64,000 bases of DNA from Phocoena phocoena. Its lineage: Eukaryota > Chordata > Mammalia > Artiodactyla > Phocoenidae. Within the stretch, counting starts at the first letter, position 1. Each line of letters starts with the position of its first letter. The stretch lies in NCBI RefSeq assembly GCF_963924675.1, contig NC_089235.1, forward strand, positions 62,430,220-62,494,219. Direction: 5' to 3'. The notes beneath the pieces were generated by a model. That model ran no database searches and had not been told where the DNA came from. It worked only from the letters and a program-made list of their open reading frames with translations. The position numbers and the translations under genes were made by a program. Below are positions 11,464 to 24,595 of this stretch, piece after piece.

Positions 11464-11602
11464 GATTTAAGATGATGGAAATGTTTGGTTTGGTTGAAAA
11501 GGAATTTTCATCGGTGGAAGGGGTTTCTATGGAGCCTGGTACCTTCAATGTGTATCCTTGTTATCAACTTCATAAAGATGCCCTGGTTTCCCAGCCAACC
11601 AA
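11464..11602 (+). CDS. COL14A1: COL14A1 exon f: start of TSPN/LamG-like domain
   Basis: 139 bp, residues 204-249 plus two bases of Lys250. It encodes [20 protein letters not shown] and [15 protein letters not shown], the opening strands of the thrombospondin-N-like domain of FACIT collagens. The acceptor has a long T run ending in aaag; the donor is gtatgt. The next intron is about 10.5 kb and holds a nearly full-length L1 and an L2. Confidence 0.93.
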
Positions 11603-11814
11603 GTATGTTTCCATTGCAAGATACTAAAGTCAATTATTGTTTATTATATCGCACTGTGGAAATGATATCAGCTAGAAATATGCTGTAATAATTCCCAGCA
11701 GGATTTTCCATGATGGATAGAGCAGATGATGTTTAGATTTCTTTAAAAATGTTAGACCTACACATAATGCTGTTTGAACTTTCATATTTGTTCATCTCAG
11801 AAAAATATAAAGAT

Positions 11815-12055
11815 AGTTAGTACTTACACAGCACTACCACAGACCAGGCATTTTTCTAAATGCTAGTAACTCACTCAAACCTCCCAATAACTCTATGAAG
11901 TAGAGTCATTTATTATCTTGGTTTTATAAATAACAAAACTAAAGCATAAAGAAGCTAAATGACTTGAGTGAGATCACATATTTTGTTGAAGACCATGCTG
12001 GGATTTGCACCTGCAGATCCCAGAATCCACACCCTGAACCATTTTAAGATAGTGC
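11815..12055 (+). repeat. MIR SINE, sense
   Basis: Diverged MIR: a 'ccaggcatttttctaaatgc' head, 'aactctatgaagtagag' in the middle and the 'gatcccagaatccacaccct' tail in the expected order. Confidence 0.75.
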
Positions 12056-14035
12056 CATGAATTCAGATAGTTTTTATCCTGGAGAAATCACAGCAGCAAC
12101 TCCATATAGTTGATGTAAAAATCACATTATTGGGGGGACCTTCAAGATGGTGGAGGAGTAAGACAAGGAGATCACCTTCCTCCCCACAAATGCATCAGAA
12201 ATACATTTACCTGTGGAACAACTCCTGCAGAACACCTACTGAATGCTGCAGAAGACCTCAGACTTCCCAAAAAGCAAGAAAATCCCCATGTACCTGGGAA
12301 GGGCAAAAGAAAAAAGAAAAAACAGACACAAAAGAATAGGGATGGGACCTGCCCCTCTGGGAGGCAGCTGTGAAGGAGGAAAAATTTCCACACACTAGGA
12401 AGACCCTTCACTGGTGGAGACGGGAGGTGGGTGGCGGGGAAGCTTCGGAGCCACGGAGGAGAGCACAGCAACAGGGGTGCAGGGGGCGAAGCGGAGAGAT
12501 TCCCGCACAGAGGATCTGTGCCGACCAGCACTTACCAGCCTGAGAGGCTTGTCTGTGCACCCGCCGGGGCGGGCGGGGGCTGGGAGCAGACTTGGGCTTC
12601 AGTCGGATCCCAGGGAGAGGACTGGGGTTGGCTGCGTGAACACAGCCTGAAGGGGGCTAGTGCGCCACAGCTAGCCGGGAGGGCATCTGGGAAAAAGTCT
12701 GGACCTGCCAAAGAGGCAAGAGACCATTGTTTCAGGGTGTGCGAGGGGAGGGGATTCAGAGCACCGCCTAAACGAGCTCCAGAGATGGGCACGAGCTGTG
12801 GCTATCAGCGTGGACACCAGAGATGGGCATGAAATGCTAAGGCTGCTGCCGCAGCCACCAAGAATCCTGTGTGCAAGCACAGGACACTATCCACACCTCC
12901 CCTCCTGGGAGCCTGTGCAGCCCGCCACTGCTGGTCCTGTGATCCAGAGACAACTTCCCCGGGAGAACACACAGCCCGCCTCAGGCTTTTGCAACGTTAT
13001 ACTGGCCTGTGCCGCCCCAGGCTCGCCCCACAGTCCGTACCCCTCCCGACCCTGGCCTGAGTGAGCCAGAGCCCCCTAGTCAGCCGCTGTTTTACCCCCT
13101 CCTGTCTGTGTGGGAACAGACGCCCTCAGGTGACCTACATGCAGAGGCAGGTCCAAACCCAAAGCTGAACCCCAGGAGCTGTGCAAACAAAGAAGAGAAA
13201 GGGAAATCTCTCCCAGCAGCCTCAGGAGCAGTGGGTTAAATCCCCACAGTCAACTTAATGTACCCTGCATCTCTGGAACACCTGAATAGACAACAAATCA
13301 TCCCAAAATTGAGGCAATAGACATTGGGAGCAACTGTAGACTTGGGGTTTGCTGTCTGCAGTTGATTTGTTTCTGATTTCTATGTTTATCTTAGTATAGT
13401 TTTTAGCGCTTGTTATCATTGGTGGATTTGTTTATTGGTTTGGTTGCCCTCTTCTTTTTTAATTACTATTATTATATTTAATTTATTATTATTTTTTCTT
13501 TCTCTTTTTCTCCCTTTTCTTCTGAGCTTTGTGGCTGACAGGGTCTTGGTGCTCTGGCCTGGTGTCAGGCCTGAGCCTATGAGGTGGGAGAGCCGAGTTC
13601 AGGACATTAGACCACCAGAGAGCCCCTGGCCCCATGTAATATCAATTGGCGAGAGCTCTCCCAGAGATCTCTGTCTTAACGCTAAGACCCAGCTCCACTC
13701 AACGACCAGCAAGCTTCAGTGCTGGATGCCCCATGCCAATCAACAAGCAAGACAGGAACACAACCCCACACATTAGCAGAGAGGCTGCCTAAAATCATTG
13801 TAAGGTTTTACTATGTGAGTTTTGTTTACCCCAAACCACACCACCAGACGAGGTCCTGCCTCCCAGAAAGACAAGATCCAGCCCCACCCACCAGGACACA
13901 GGCACCAGTCCCCTCCATCAGGAAGCCTACACTAGCCACTGAACAAACCTCACCCACTCGGGCAGACATCAAAAAAATGGGAACTATGAACCTGCAGCCT
14001 GCGAAAAGGATCCCAAACACAGTAAGTTAAACATA

Positions 14036-14930
14036 ATGAGAAGGCAAAGAAATATTCAACAGATGAAAAAGCAAAGTAAAAACCCACCAGATGAAACAAC
14101 TGAAGAGGAAACAGACAGTCTACCTGAAAAAGAATTCAGAATAATAATAGTAAAGATGATCCAAAATCCTGGAAATAGAAGGGAGAAAATAGATGAAACA
14201 TTTAACAAGGACCTAGAAGAACTAAAAGAGAAAACAAACAGTGATGAACAATACAAAAAATGAAATTAAAAATTCTCTAGAAGGAATCTATAGCAGAATA
14301 ACTGAAGCAAAAAAACAGATATGTGACCTGGAAGGTAAAATAGTGGAAGTAACTACCGCAGAGGAGAATAAAGAAAAAAAAATGAAAAGAATTGAGGACA
14401 GTCTCTGAGACCTCTGGGACAACATTAAACGCACCAACATTCGAATTATACGAGTCCCAGAAGAAGAAGAGAAAAAGAAAGGGGTTGAGAATATATTTGA
14501 AGAGATTATAGTTGAAAACTTACCTAATATGGGAAAGGAAATAGTCAATCAACTCCAGGAAGCACAGAGAGTCCCATACAGGATAAAGCCAAGGAGAAAT
14601 ATGCCAAGACACATATTAATCAAACTATCAAAAATTAAATACAAAGAAAAAATATTAAAAGCAGCAAGGGAAAAACAATAAGTAACACACAAGGGAATCC
14701 CCATGAGGTTAACAGCTGACCTTTCGGCAGAAACTCTGCAAGCCAGAAGGGAGTGGCAGGATATGTTTAAAGTGATGAAAGGGAAAAACCTACAACCAAG
14801 ATTACTCTACCGAGCAAGGATCTCATTCAGATTTGACGGAGAAGTTAAAACCTTTACAGACAAGCAAAAGCTAAGAGAATTCAGCACCACCAAAACAGCT
14901 TTACAACAAATGCTAAAGGAACTTCTCTAG
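14036..14930 (+). pseudogene. L1 ORF1 (RNA-binding protein) remnant
   Basis: ORF1 encodes the trimeric RNA-binding chaperone of the L1 particle. The N-terminal segment is open at 14036-14263 (75 codons, highly charged, coiled-coil-like) and then stops. The C-terminal segment is open at 14703-14930 and contains RREWQDMFKVMKGKNLQP, typical of the RNA-binding and C-terminal domains. The middle is interrupted by stops and frameshifts, so no full protein is made. Confidence 0.88.
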
Positions 14931-14987
14931 GAAAGAAACCAAGAGAAGGAAAAGACCTACAATAACAAATCCAAAACAGTTAAGAAA

Positions 14988-17900
14988 ATGGTAATAGGAA
15001 CGTACATACTGATAATTATCCTAAATGTAAATGGATTAAATGCTCCAACCAAAGGACATAGACTGGCTGAATGGATACAAAAACAATACCTATATATATG
15101 CTGCCTACAAGAGACCCACTTACGACCTAGGGACACATACAGACTGAAAGTGAAGGGACAGAAAAAGATATTCCATGCACATGGAAATCAAAAGAAAGCT
15201 GGAGTAGCAATTCTTATATCAGACAAAATAGACTTTAAAATAAAGACTATTACAAGAGACAAAGAAGGACAATACATAATAATCAAGGTATCAATCCAAG
15301 ACGAAGATAAAAGAATTGTAAATATTTATGCACCCAACCTAGGAACCCCTCAATACCTAAGGCAAAGGCTAACAGCCATAAAAGGGGAAATTGACAGTAA
15401 TGCAATAGTAGTAGGGGACTTAAACACCTCACTTTCACCAATGGACAGATCATCCAAAATGAAAATAAATAAGGAAACAGAAGCATTAAATGATACATAA
15501 AACAAGATGGACTTAACTGATATTTATAGGACATTCCATCCCAAAACAACAGAATACACTTTCTTCTCAAGTGCCATGGAACATTCTCCATGATACATCA
15601 TATCTTGGCTCACAAATGAAGCCTTGGTAACTTTAAGAAAATTGAAATAGTATCAAGTATCTTTTCCAACAACAACGCTATAAGACTAGACATCAATAAC
15701 AGGAAAAAAAAAACTGTAAAAAATACAAACACATGGAGGCTAATCAATAGGCTACTAAATAACCAAGAGATTGATGAAGAAATCAAAGAGGAAATCAAAA
15801 AATACCTAGACAAAGGACAATGAAAACACGATGAACCAAAACCTATGGGATGCAGCAAAAACAGTTCTAAGAGGGAAGTTTATAGCAATACAATCCTACC
15901 TCAAGAAACAAGAAACATGAAACATCTCAAATAAACAACCTAACCTTACATGTAAAGCAATTAGAGAAAGGAGAACAGAAAAACCCCAAAGTTAGCAGAA
16001 GAAATCATAAAGATCAGATTAGAAATAAATGAAAAATAAATGAAGGAAACGATAGCAAAGATCAATAAAACTAAAAGCTGGTTCTTTGAGAAGATAAACA
16101 AAATTGATAAACCATTAGCCAGACTCATCAAGAAAAAGAAGCAGAAGACTCAAATCAACAGAATTAGAAATGGAAAAGGAGAAGAAACAACTGACATTGC
16201 AGAAATACAAAGGATCATGAGAGATTACTACAAGCAACTATATGCCAATAAACTGGACAACCTGGAAGAAATGGACAAATTCTAAGAAAAGCACAACCTT
16301 CCGAGACTGAACTAGGAAGAAATAGAAAGTATGAACAGACCAATCACAAGCACTGAAATTGAAACTGTAATTAAAAGTCTTCCAACAAACAAAAGCCCAG
16401 GACCAGATAGCTTCACAGGCGAATTCTTTCAAACATTTACAGAAGACCTAACACTTATCCTTCTCAAATTCTTCCAAATATATAGCAGAGGGAGGAACAC
16501 TCCCAAACTCATTCTACAAGGCCACCATCACCCTAGTACCAAAACCAGACAAAGATTTCATAAAAAAAAACTACAGGCCAATATCACTGATGAACACAGA
16601 TGCAAAAATCCTCAACAAAATATTAGCAAACAGAATCCAACAGCACATTAAAAGGATCATACACCATGATCATGTGGGGTTTATCCCAGGAATGCAAGGG
16701 TTCTTCAGTATATGCAAATCAAACAATGTGATACACCATATTAACAAATTGAAGGATAAAACCCATAAGATAATCTCAATGGATGCAGAAAAAGCTTTTG
16801 ACCAAATTCAACACCCATTTAGGATAAAAGCTCTCCAGAAAGTAGGCATAGAGAGAACCTACCTCAATATAATAAAGGCCATATATGACAAACCTACAGC
16901 CAACATCATTCTCAATGGTGAAAAACTGAAACATTTCCTGTAAGATTAGGAACAAGACAAGGTTGCCTACTCTCACCGCTATTATTCAGCATAGTTTTAA
17001 CCAAAGCAATCAGAGAAGAAAAAGAAATAAGGAATCCAGATCGGAAAAGAAGAAGTAAAAGTGTCACTGTGCACAGATAACATGATACTACAGAGTATCC
17101 TAAAGATGCCACCAGAAAACTACTAGAGCTAATAAATGAATTTGGTAGAGTAGCAGAATACAAAATTAATGCACAGAAATCTCTTGCATTCCTATACAGT
17201 AATGATGAAAAATCTGAAAGAGAAATTAAGGAAACACTCCCATTTACCACTGCAGCAAAAAGAATAAAATACTTAGGAGTAAACCTATCTAAGGAGACAA
17301 AAACTTGTGTGCAGAAAACTATAAGACAGTGATTAAAGAAATTAAAGATGATACAAACAGATGGAGAGATATACCATGTTCTTGGATTGGAAGAATCAAT
17401 ATTGTGAAAATAACTATACTACCCACAGCTATCTACAGATTCAATGCAATCCCTATCAAACTACCAATGGCATTTTTCACAGAACTAGAACAAAAAATTT
17501 CACAGTTTGTATGGAAACACAGAAGACCCCGAACAGCCAAAGCAATCTTGAGGAAGAAAAACAGAGCTGGAGGAATCAGGTGACCTGACTTCAGAGTATA
17601 CTACAAAACTACAGTAATCAAGGCAGTATGGTACTGGGTAAAAACAGAAATACAGATCAATGGAATGTTATAGAAAGCCCAGAGATAAACCCACACACAT
17701 ATGGTTACCTTATCTTTGATAAAGGAGGCAAGAATATACAATGGAGAAAAGACAGCCTCTTCAGTAAGTGGTGCTCAGAAAACTGGACAGCTACATGTAA
17801 AACAATGAAGTTAGAAGACTCCCTAACACCATACACAAAAATAAACTCACAGTGGATTAAAGACCTAAATATAAGGCCAAACACTATAAAACTCTTAGAG

Positions 17901-18781
17901 GAAAACATAGGCAGAACACTCTATGATGTAAATCACAGCAAGATCCTTTTTGACCCACCTCCTAGAGAAATGGAAATAAAAACAAAAATAAACAAATGGG
18001 ACCTAATGAAACTTAAGAGCTTTTGCACAGCAAAGGAAACCATAAACAAGACGAAAAGACAACCCTTAGAATGGGAGAAAATATTTGCAAATGAATCATC
18101 AGACAAAGGATTAATCTCCAAAATTTACAAGCAGCTCATGCAGCTCAATATCAAAAAAACAAACAACCCAATCGAAAAATGGGCAGAAGACCTAAATAGA
18201 CATTTCTCAAAGAAGATATACAGGTTGCCAACAAACACATGAAAGGATCCTCAACATCAATAATCATTAGAGAAATGCAAATCAAAACTACAATGTGGTA
18301 TCACCTGACACCAGTCAGAATGGCCATCATCAAAAAATCTACAAGCAATAAATGTTGGAGAGGGTGTGGAGAAAAGGGAACCTTTTTGCACTGTTTGTGG
18401 GAATGTAAATTGATACAGCCACTATGGAGAACAGTATGGATGTTCCTTTAAAACTAAAAATAGAAGTACTGTATGACCCAGCAATCCCACTACTGGGCAT
18501 ATACCCTGAGAAACCATAATTCAAAAAGAGTCATGTACCACAATATTCACTGCGGCACTATTTACAATAGCCAGGATGTGGAAGCAACCAATTTGTTTGT
18601 CAACAGATGAATGGATAAAGAAGATGTGGCACATATGTACAATGGAATATTACTCAGCCATAAAAAGAAACGAAACTGAGTTATTTGTAATGAGGTGGAT
18701 GGACCTAGAATCTGTCGTACAGAGTTAAGTTAGAAAGAGAAAAACAAACACCGTATGCTAACACATATATATGGAATCTAA
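14988..18781 (+). pseudogene. L1 ORF2 (endonuclease/reverse transcriptase) remnant
   Basis: Starts 57 nt after the ORF1 stop. The endonuclease segment is open at 14988-15500 (NVNGLNAP, CLQETHL, KAGVAIL). RT segments are seen at 16331-16943. The catalytic FADD motif is mutated: the codons at 17070-17081 read C-T-D-N, so the enzyme would be dead even without its many frameshifts. A C-terminal segment is open at 17628-18242. The Cys-rich end is recognisable near 18340-18420. Confidence 0.9.
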
Positions 18782-19145
18782 AGGAAAAAAAAGAAGTTCT
18801 GATGAACCTAACACAGGACAAGAATAAAGACGCAGATGTAGAGAATGGGCTTGTGGACACGGGGGGGGGAAGGGTAAGCTTGGACGAAGTGAGAGAGTAG
18901 CATTGACATATATACACTACCAAATGTTAAATAGATAGCTAGTGGGAAGCAGCTCCATAGCACAGGGGGATCAGCTGGGTGCTTTGTGACCACCTAGAGA
19001 GGTGGGATAGGGAGGGTGGGACGGAGACACAAGAGAGAGGGGCTATGGTGATATATGTATACATATAGCTGACTTGCTTTGTTATACAGCAGAAATTAAT
19101 GCAACATTGTAAAGCAATTATATTCCAATTAAGGTGTTAAAAAAT

Positions 19146-19640
19146 TAATTATCTAGTTATTCTACAGTCTATGATGCACCTAGGGGTTCCTGGTGCTATT
19201 TCAGCAGTTCTGAAAACTCCAGAGGTACTTGAAATTACAAATTAGGAGTTCCTGGTTTAAGGGGTTACCTCTCAAGATGTCACCTGCAACTTTACATTCC
19301 AAATATTCATTTTTTTGTCTCAAAATGCTTTCAGTATTTTAATGTGAAACTTTTTCTGTGTCCACGTTTTGATATAGTGTGCACATATGCATGAAAAGGT
19401 GGAGGAGATCATTTTCGAGCATTAAATTAGTCTGTTCAATTTGTAAACAAGTTGCATTTCTAACTTCTTCCAAAATACTGTTTATTGAATTCAAGCTAAT
19501 TACAGTACTATCTGTAGTTTTAGATAAATCCAACATCTGACGTTACCTTTCGACAGGTTTTTTTACACTGTCTCGTCACGAATATTAAAATGGATATTTG
19601 AAAATCATTCCTGGAGGCCTAGACAAAAATGAGAATTGCC
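19146..19640 (+). other. Intron f-g, stretch between L1 and L2
   Basis: About 0.5 kb of AT-rich sequence, no repeat recognised. Confidence 0.5.
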
Positions 19641-21000
19641 GAAGGAAAATCTTCTACCACTCCACTGAAATTGTTCATCCAGCCAGCAATGCCCTCACCC
19701 CCCACCTTGCTAAATCCATTCATTTGTTGTTCCCAGCCTTTATCTCACTCGACCTGTCACCAGCATTTTATACAGTTGATCATATCTTCCTCCTGGATTC
19801 ACTCTCCTCCTTGGGCCTCTGGGATACACACTGCTTCTAGTTTCTGTCTACATTACAGGCTGTTCCTTTTCAGTGCTGGCTCTTCTTTTCTCCTCCACCT
19901 CTTCATGTTAGAGGGACCGGGACTTGCTCAGAACCTCCTTGTTTTCTCTGTCTGTCCCTTCTTCCCAGTGATCTTTTCAGTATCGTAGTGTTGAACCCCA
20001 TCTATATGCCAAGGACTCCTAAATTTTATACTTCCAGTCCAGATCTACTTCCCCAAATTTAGACCTACGTATTTAATTGCTTACTAGATATCTCTACTTG
20101 GATGTCTCATAGGCATTTCATACTTTATAGGTTCAATACCACATCCCTGATCTTACCTCCAGAACCAGCTTCCCCTATGACCTTTTTCATCTTAATGTTA
20201 ACTACACTTAACAAGTTTCTTAGGCAAAGAAGCTGAACTCCTCTGTTTGTCTTATGCCCCACATCAATCCACCAAGGAATCCTAATTGTCTGTTCCTTCT
20301 CACTACCTCTATTGTCATCACCCTGATATGAGGTACCATCATCTATTCCCTACATCATTACAGCAGCCTCCTAACTGGTCTTCCTGCTGCTACCCTTGCC
20401 TTCTTGGAGTCTGTTCTCCAAGTAGCTGTCAGAATGATTTTTTTTTTTTTATGTGTAAATCAGATCATGTCACTCCAAAATCTGCCAGTGATTCCTCATT
20501 CCCCTTGGCATAAAAGTCAAAGCTCTTGATTGGCCAAAGAGCCCTACATTATCTGGGTAGCTATTAACCTCTTTGACTTTACCTCTTGTTTCTTTTAGTC
20601 TGTTCTCAAAATATACGAGGCACACCCCACTTTAGTATCCTTGCACTGGCTGGATGTCTTCATCTCCTATGAGTTTTTCTTCAAGTGTGACCTTCTCAAT
20701 GAACCTTTGCTCAAATGCAGTCATCTCAATGAACCTTCTAAGTGAAGCCAATGCTGATGACTTTAACTAAAATGGCAAAATAATGCATTCTAGCATTCCC
20801 AGTCCCCATTATGCTGCTTTTTGTTGTTGTTTTTGATAGCACTTATTACCTTCTAATAAACTGTATAATTCACCCTGCTCAAATTCAAGTGCTCATACAA
20901 AGGTTCCTTGCCAGTTTGATTCACCGATGTATCTTAATGCGTATTACCATGTCTGGTACATCGTAGGCACTCAACAACTATTGAATGAATGAATACATAC
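19640..21000 (+). mobile_element. LINE-2 fragment, sense, 3' half
   Basis: Long diverged match to the L2 ORF2 C-terminal region and 3' end. Recognisable blocks in order are 'ccatctatatgccaaggact', 'tagatatctctacttggatg', 'cctcctaactggtcttcctg', 'cagatcatgtcactcc' and the 3' end 'ggcactcaacaactattgaa'. It is ancient and full of indels. It contains no coding capacity. Confidence 0.85.
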
Positions 21001-22084
21001 ATATTTAATGTATGCAAATCAAACATTCACTTTTAAATTTATGCTAAATTCCAGCCTATTCACCAATCTGTCAATTTGATTAATAAATATTATGGGTCTC
21101 CTATATATATATATATCTAAAAGCCTGTATCTGTTGCTTGAGGGAAAAATTTTAAAGTATGTAAGTGATCCACTTAACTGTTAGAGAGGTAAGATGGTGT
21201 AGCAGGTTGGGTTCCCCAGGAAGCAGATCCAAAGGTGGAGATTAGTGTGTGGCGAGTCGATGAGGCTGTGCTCTTCTGGAAGGGAACAGAGGGAAGTAGG
21301 GTAGAGGGCAAAGGAGAGAAGTCAAGCTATGAAGCAGTTTCAGTAAAAGCCTCAGTTGACCCACACACAGCAGTTCTTAGAATGGAGTTATCTCCTTTGG
21401 AATGAGAGGCTCTGGTTCTTATGTTCCCTCAAAGACTAGTCATTAAAAAGAGGCACCATAATAAAGTTGGCATGACCTTGGGAAAGGCACCCCTCATCTG
21501 CTGAGGCCATTCCTGAGGGAACTGGTATCTGAGAGCTGTCTGCAGACATCACTCCCAGAAGCAGGATTAGTCGATTCTCAGTTCTTAAAGGTGGATTTAG
21601 ATGGTACAACAGAGCACAGACAGGAATGCAACTAACTACAACATGTGGTAGAAAGTGACAATGTCTTAAGTTTTATAAAAAGACTGTAGATAAACATTAT
21701 TTATAATACTAAAACTTGAAACTACTTAAATGTTTAATAAGGTAAATTATGGAATAGCCAAACAAGAGAAGGTTGTGCAGATATTAAATATCATGCCCTT
21801 AAAAATATTTAAGGAATGTGCAATATGTAGTAAATGGTGCTAAGAAAAGAAAGGGGCAAAATTATGTAAATTGGACAAATACTTACAGACGTTCTTTAAA
21901 GGCTGGAGGGAAATGCATAGCACCAAGAGTGATCACTTCTGAATGGGGTAATGGGGATCTGTTATTTTCTTCTTTTCTGTTTTTTCACATCTTGTATAAT
22001 GAAAGTGTATTTGCTTTTATAATCATATAGATAACTTCTTAAAGAGGGATACAATAAAATATACTATTTTCTTTCTATTTTCAG
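21001..22084 (+). other. Intron f-g, stretch before exon g
   Basis: About 1.1 kb, with a short AT run at about 21102-21116. 'tagcaggttgggttccccag' to 'gatggtacaacagagcac' (21200-21620) resembles an old interspersed repeat that I cannot place. No gene seen. Confidence 0.5.
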
Positions 22085-22227
22085 ATATTTACATCCAGAA
22101 GGATTGCCCTCTGACTATACAATCAGTTTTCTATTCCGGATTCTTCCTGATACTCCAGAGGAGCCATTTGCTCTTTGGGAGATTTTAAATAAAAATTCTG
22201 ACCCATTGGTTGGAGTCATTTTAGATA
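22085..22227 (+). CDS. COL14A1: COL14A1 exon g: TSPN domain
   Basis: 143 bp, residues 250-297 plus one base of Asn298. It encodes [20 protein letters not shown] and then PFALWEIL, typical of the TSPN jelly-roll core (hydrophobic strand, then a Trp strand). Acceptor tttcag, donor gtaagt. Confidence 0.93.
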
Positions 22228-22559
22228 GTAAGTATATTTATTTATAAAACATTTGCACACACATGTATGAGTAATGTATGTGGCCTGTCATCTTGCCTGG
22301 TTTGTGTGTATTGTAGAGTAACTCACTTATTTTAAGCTATTTGTAAATACTAATGATGAACTATGTGATAGTTGATTCATTCATTTATCTACTCATTCTT
22401 TCAACAAATATTCGAGTTCCTACTGTTTGCCAACACCAGGCTCTGGGATTCAGTAGTGAGCAAGGTGAGACATGCCGACTTCTGGAAGAGCATGCAACTT
22501 GATGCAGAAGAGGATCAGTGCGAGGGGCGGGATCAGAAGTCATTTTTCCTATATGGATA

Positions 22560-23530
22560 GGATAAGTGTAAGATGCCTCTTTTGGGTTCCTGGGCCCAAT
22601 TCCAACATGTGTGTTGGGCCTGGCGGGTGGAGGAGAGGCTCCCACACAACACCAAGCGATTCTTGGACACCAGCAGAGTATCTGAGAATTCAACTCCAAT
22701 CTGGCACTGTGTACCAGAGGTAGCATCAGATTCCACAGGTTGAGGGCTTGTTCCTATAAGACTGCCCTCCTCCCCCTCCATTTCAGCCACCAGTGGCAAG
22801 CTCAGGCTGCTACCAGCTACGCATTGGAGGTTCCAATAACCCGCTGCAGCTCAGGATGTCAACTGAAAGTCCAGATTTTTACCTGTACTTCTGACCCACA
22901 GTCTATAAATCAGAGGTTCCCACAACTTCCTCCTCGGGTTCAATTAATTTGCTAGAGTGGCTCACGGAACTCAGAGAAGCATTTTACATACTAGATTACC
23001 AGTCTATTATGAAAGGATATAACTCAGGAGAAAGGCATGGGGAAGGAGGGTGGGAGCTTCCATGCCCTCTCCACCTGCACCACTGTCCCGGCACCTCCAT
23101 ACGTTTACCAACCTGGAAATTCTCTGAACCCCATCCTTTTGGGTTTTTATGGATGCTTCATTACATAGGAATGATTGATTAACTCCCTGGCCATTGGCAA
23201 TTGAACTCAGTCTCCACCCCCTCTCCCCTCCCTAGAAGTTGGAGGGGGTAGGGGGACTGAAAGTTCTAACCCTCTGGTCACATGACTGGCTCTCCAGGCA
23301 ACCAGCCCTTATCCTTAGGTTACCTAAGGGCTTTCCAAAAGCCACTGTATTAACATAACAAAAGGCACATTTTTTTTTTTTTTTTGTTCTGACCACAGGA
23401 AATTCCAAAGGTTTTAGGAGCTGTGAGGCAGGAACCCTAGACAAAGACCAAGTATATATGAGAAATATATTTTGGTCATCTGAATAACAAATATATATTT
23501 CTTTTAAGTCACAATGTTGCAATGCCTCTT
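22560..23530 (+). repeat. Ancient LTR-like repeat, family not resolved
   Basis: Recurring-repeat character, including 'aaaggttttaggagctgtga' followed by 'gacaaagaccaagtatatat' (about 23404-23460), which I associate with mammalian LTRs of the ERVL or MaLR sort. The exact borders and family cannot be set by eye. A T run lies at about 23371-23386. Confidence 0.4.
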
Positions 23531-24385
23531 TCATATCCCAGAAAAGAATGTCAGATTGGCAGCGGCATATTCTGGGAAGAATTCTGGGGTGGAGATATAA
23601 AATTGAAAGTTGCATATGTGAGATCATCTAGAGAGTCCAGAAAGAAAAGAGAATAGTTGTGAATGAGAAATTCCATTGTTTGGAGATTGGAAAGTTGAGG
23701 AGGAAACAATAAAGGAAAGTTCTTAACCTTTACTCTTGGATGTCACAAATGATGATCACTTAAGAGAATTTTCAAGTTTTTGGTTAATGTCCCTGAGTTT
23801 TCTAAATATATTTTTAGTTTAGGATCGCAGTCAATCTGGGAATGAAAATTTGGTGGTTATTGTTTGGTATTAACTCGAACATTTGTATAAGAAAAGTATT
23901 TTAAGCTATTTCCAACTAATATTTGTTAATGGACATTTCAGTACATGGAAATAAATCAACAACTAAACATTGTGAAAGCATTTTGTATTGATTTTGAAAC
24001 TAAGGGAAAGCTGTAGATTAAAAAGGTGTAAATTGCTAACTCTATATCCAACCAGGACTCGAAAACAAAGAAGTCTCTCGAAATGATTAATACTTACTTG
24101 CTTCTATAGAAAGCAGAATGAAAAATTTAATTGTAACTGGGGAATGAATTAGTGAGAAAAATATTCCTCTCTTTTTGTAATAAAATATTCCTTGTAACAT
24201 GAAGTACTCAAGAATAGGAAGGTTTTTTTTTTTACTTGTTTGTTTGTTCATAATAATAGACACGCTAAAATATCACTATTTTGGGGTAGTGTAAGTTACA
24301 TGTCCTGGGAAAACTGGTTGCTTCAGTGGTTAAATAAGGCAAAGAATCTGGTTTTTATTTCTTAAGATTTTGTTACCGAATTAAG
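23530..24385 (+). other. Intron g-h, unique-looking stretch
   Basis: AT-rich, no repeat or gene recognised. Confidence 0.5.
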
Positions 24386-24595
24386 TTGTATGAACCCTGC
24401 TCAGGGCCTAGCCTGGACCATGCTCTCTGCCTTGGAGGGGGAGGGTTCTTTTTCCTTTCCGGTTTAAGTAGGTGAATAGCAAAACCAAAGCAGAGATTGA
24501 CACAGCACAAGCTTTATTCAGTGGCTAAAGAAAGGAGAAGTGGAAACTAAGTTCACAGATCAACTTCTCACCCACCTGAAGAGAGAGATTTAAAT

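Larger units (their letters stand above)
12131..19145 (+). mobile_element. LINE-1, nearly full length (about 7.0 kb), sense, inactive
   Basis: Begins ggggaccttcaagatggtgg, the usual start of an artiodactyl/cetacean L1 5' UTR. It has a 5' UTR (to about 14035), ORF1 (14036-14930, broken), ORF2 (14988-18781, broken) and a 3' UTR ending in an A-rich run near 19145. No convincing target duplication is visible; aaaaatcacattatt on the left and aaaaattaattatct on the right are only similar. It occupies most of the intron between exons f and g in the gene's own orientation. Confidence 0.93.

Noticed and set aside
12130..13240. Several overlapping GC-rich open frames
   Set aside because: They lie in the L1 5' UTR, where low stop density comes from GC content.
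19598..20513. Open frames suggesting a small secreted protein
   Set aside because: They are decayed LINE-2 ORF2 sequence.
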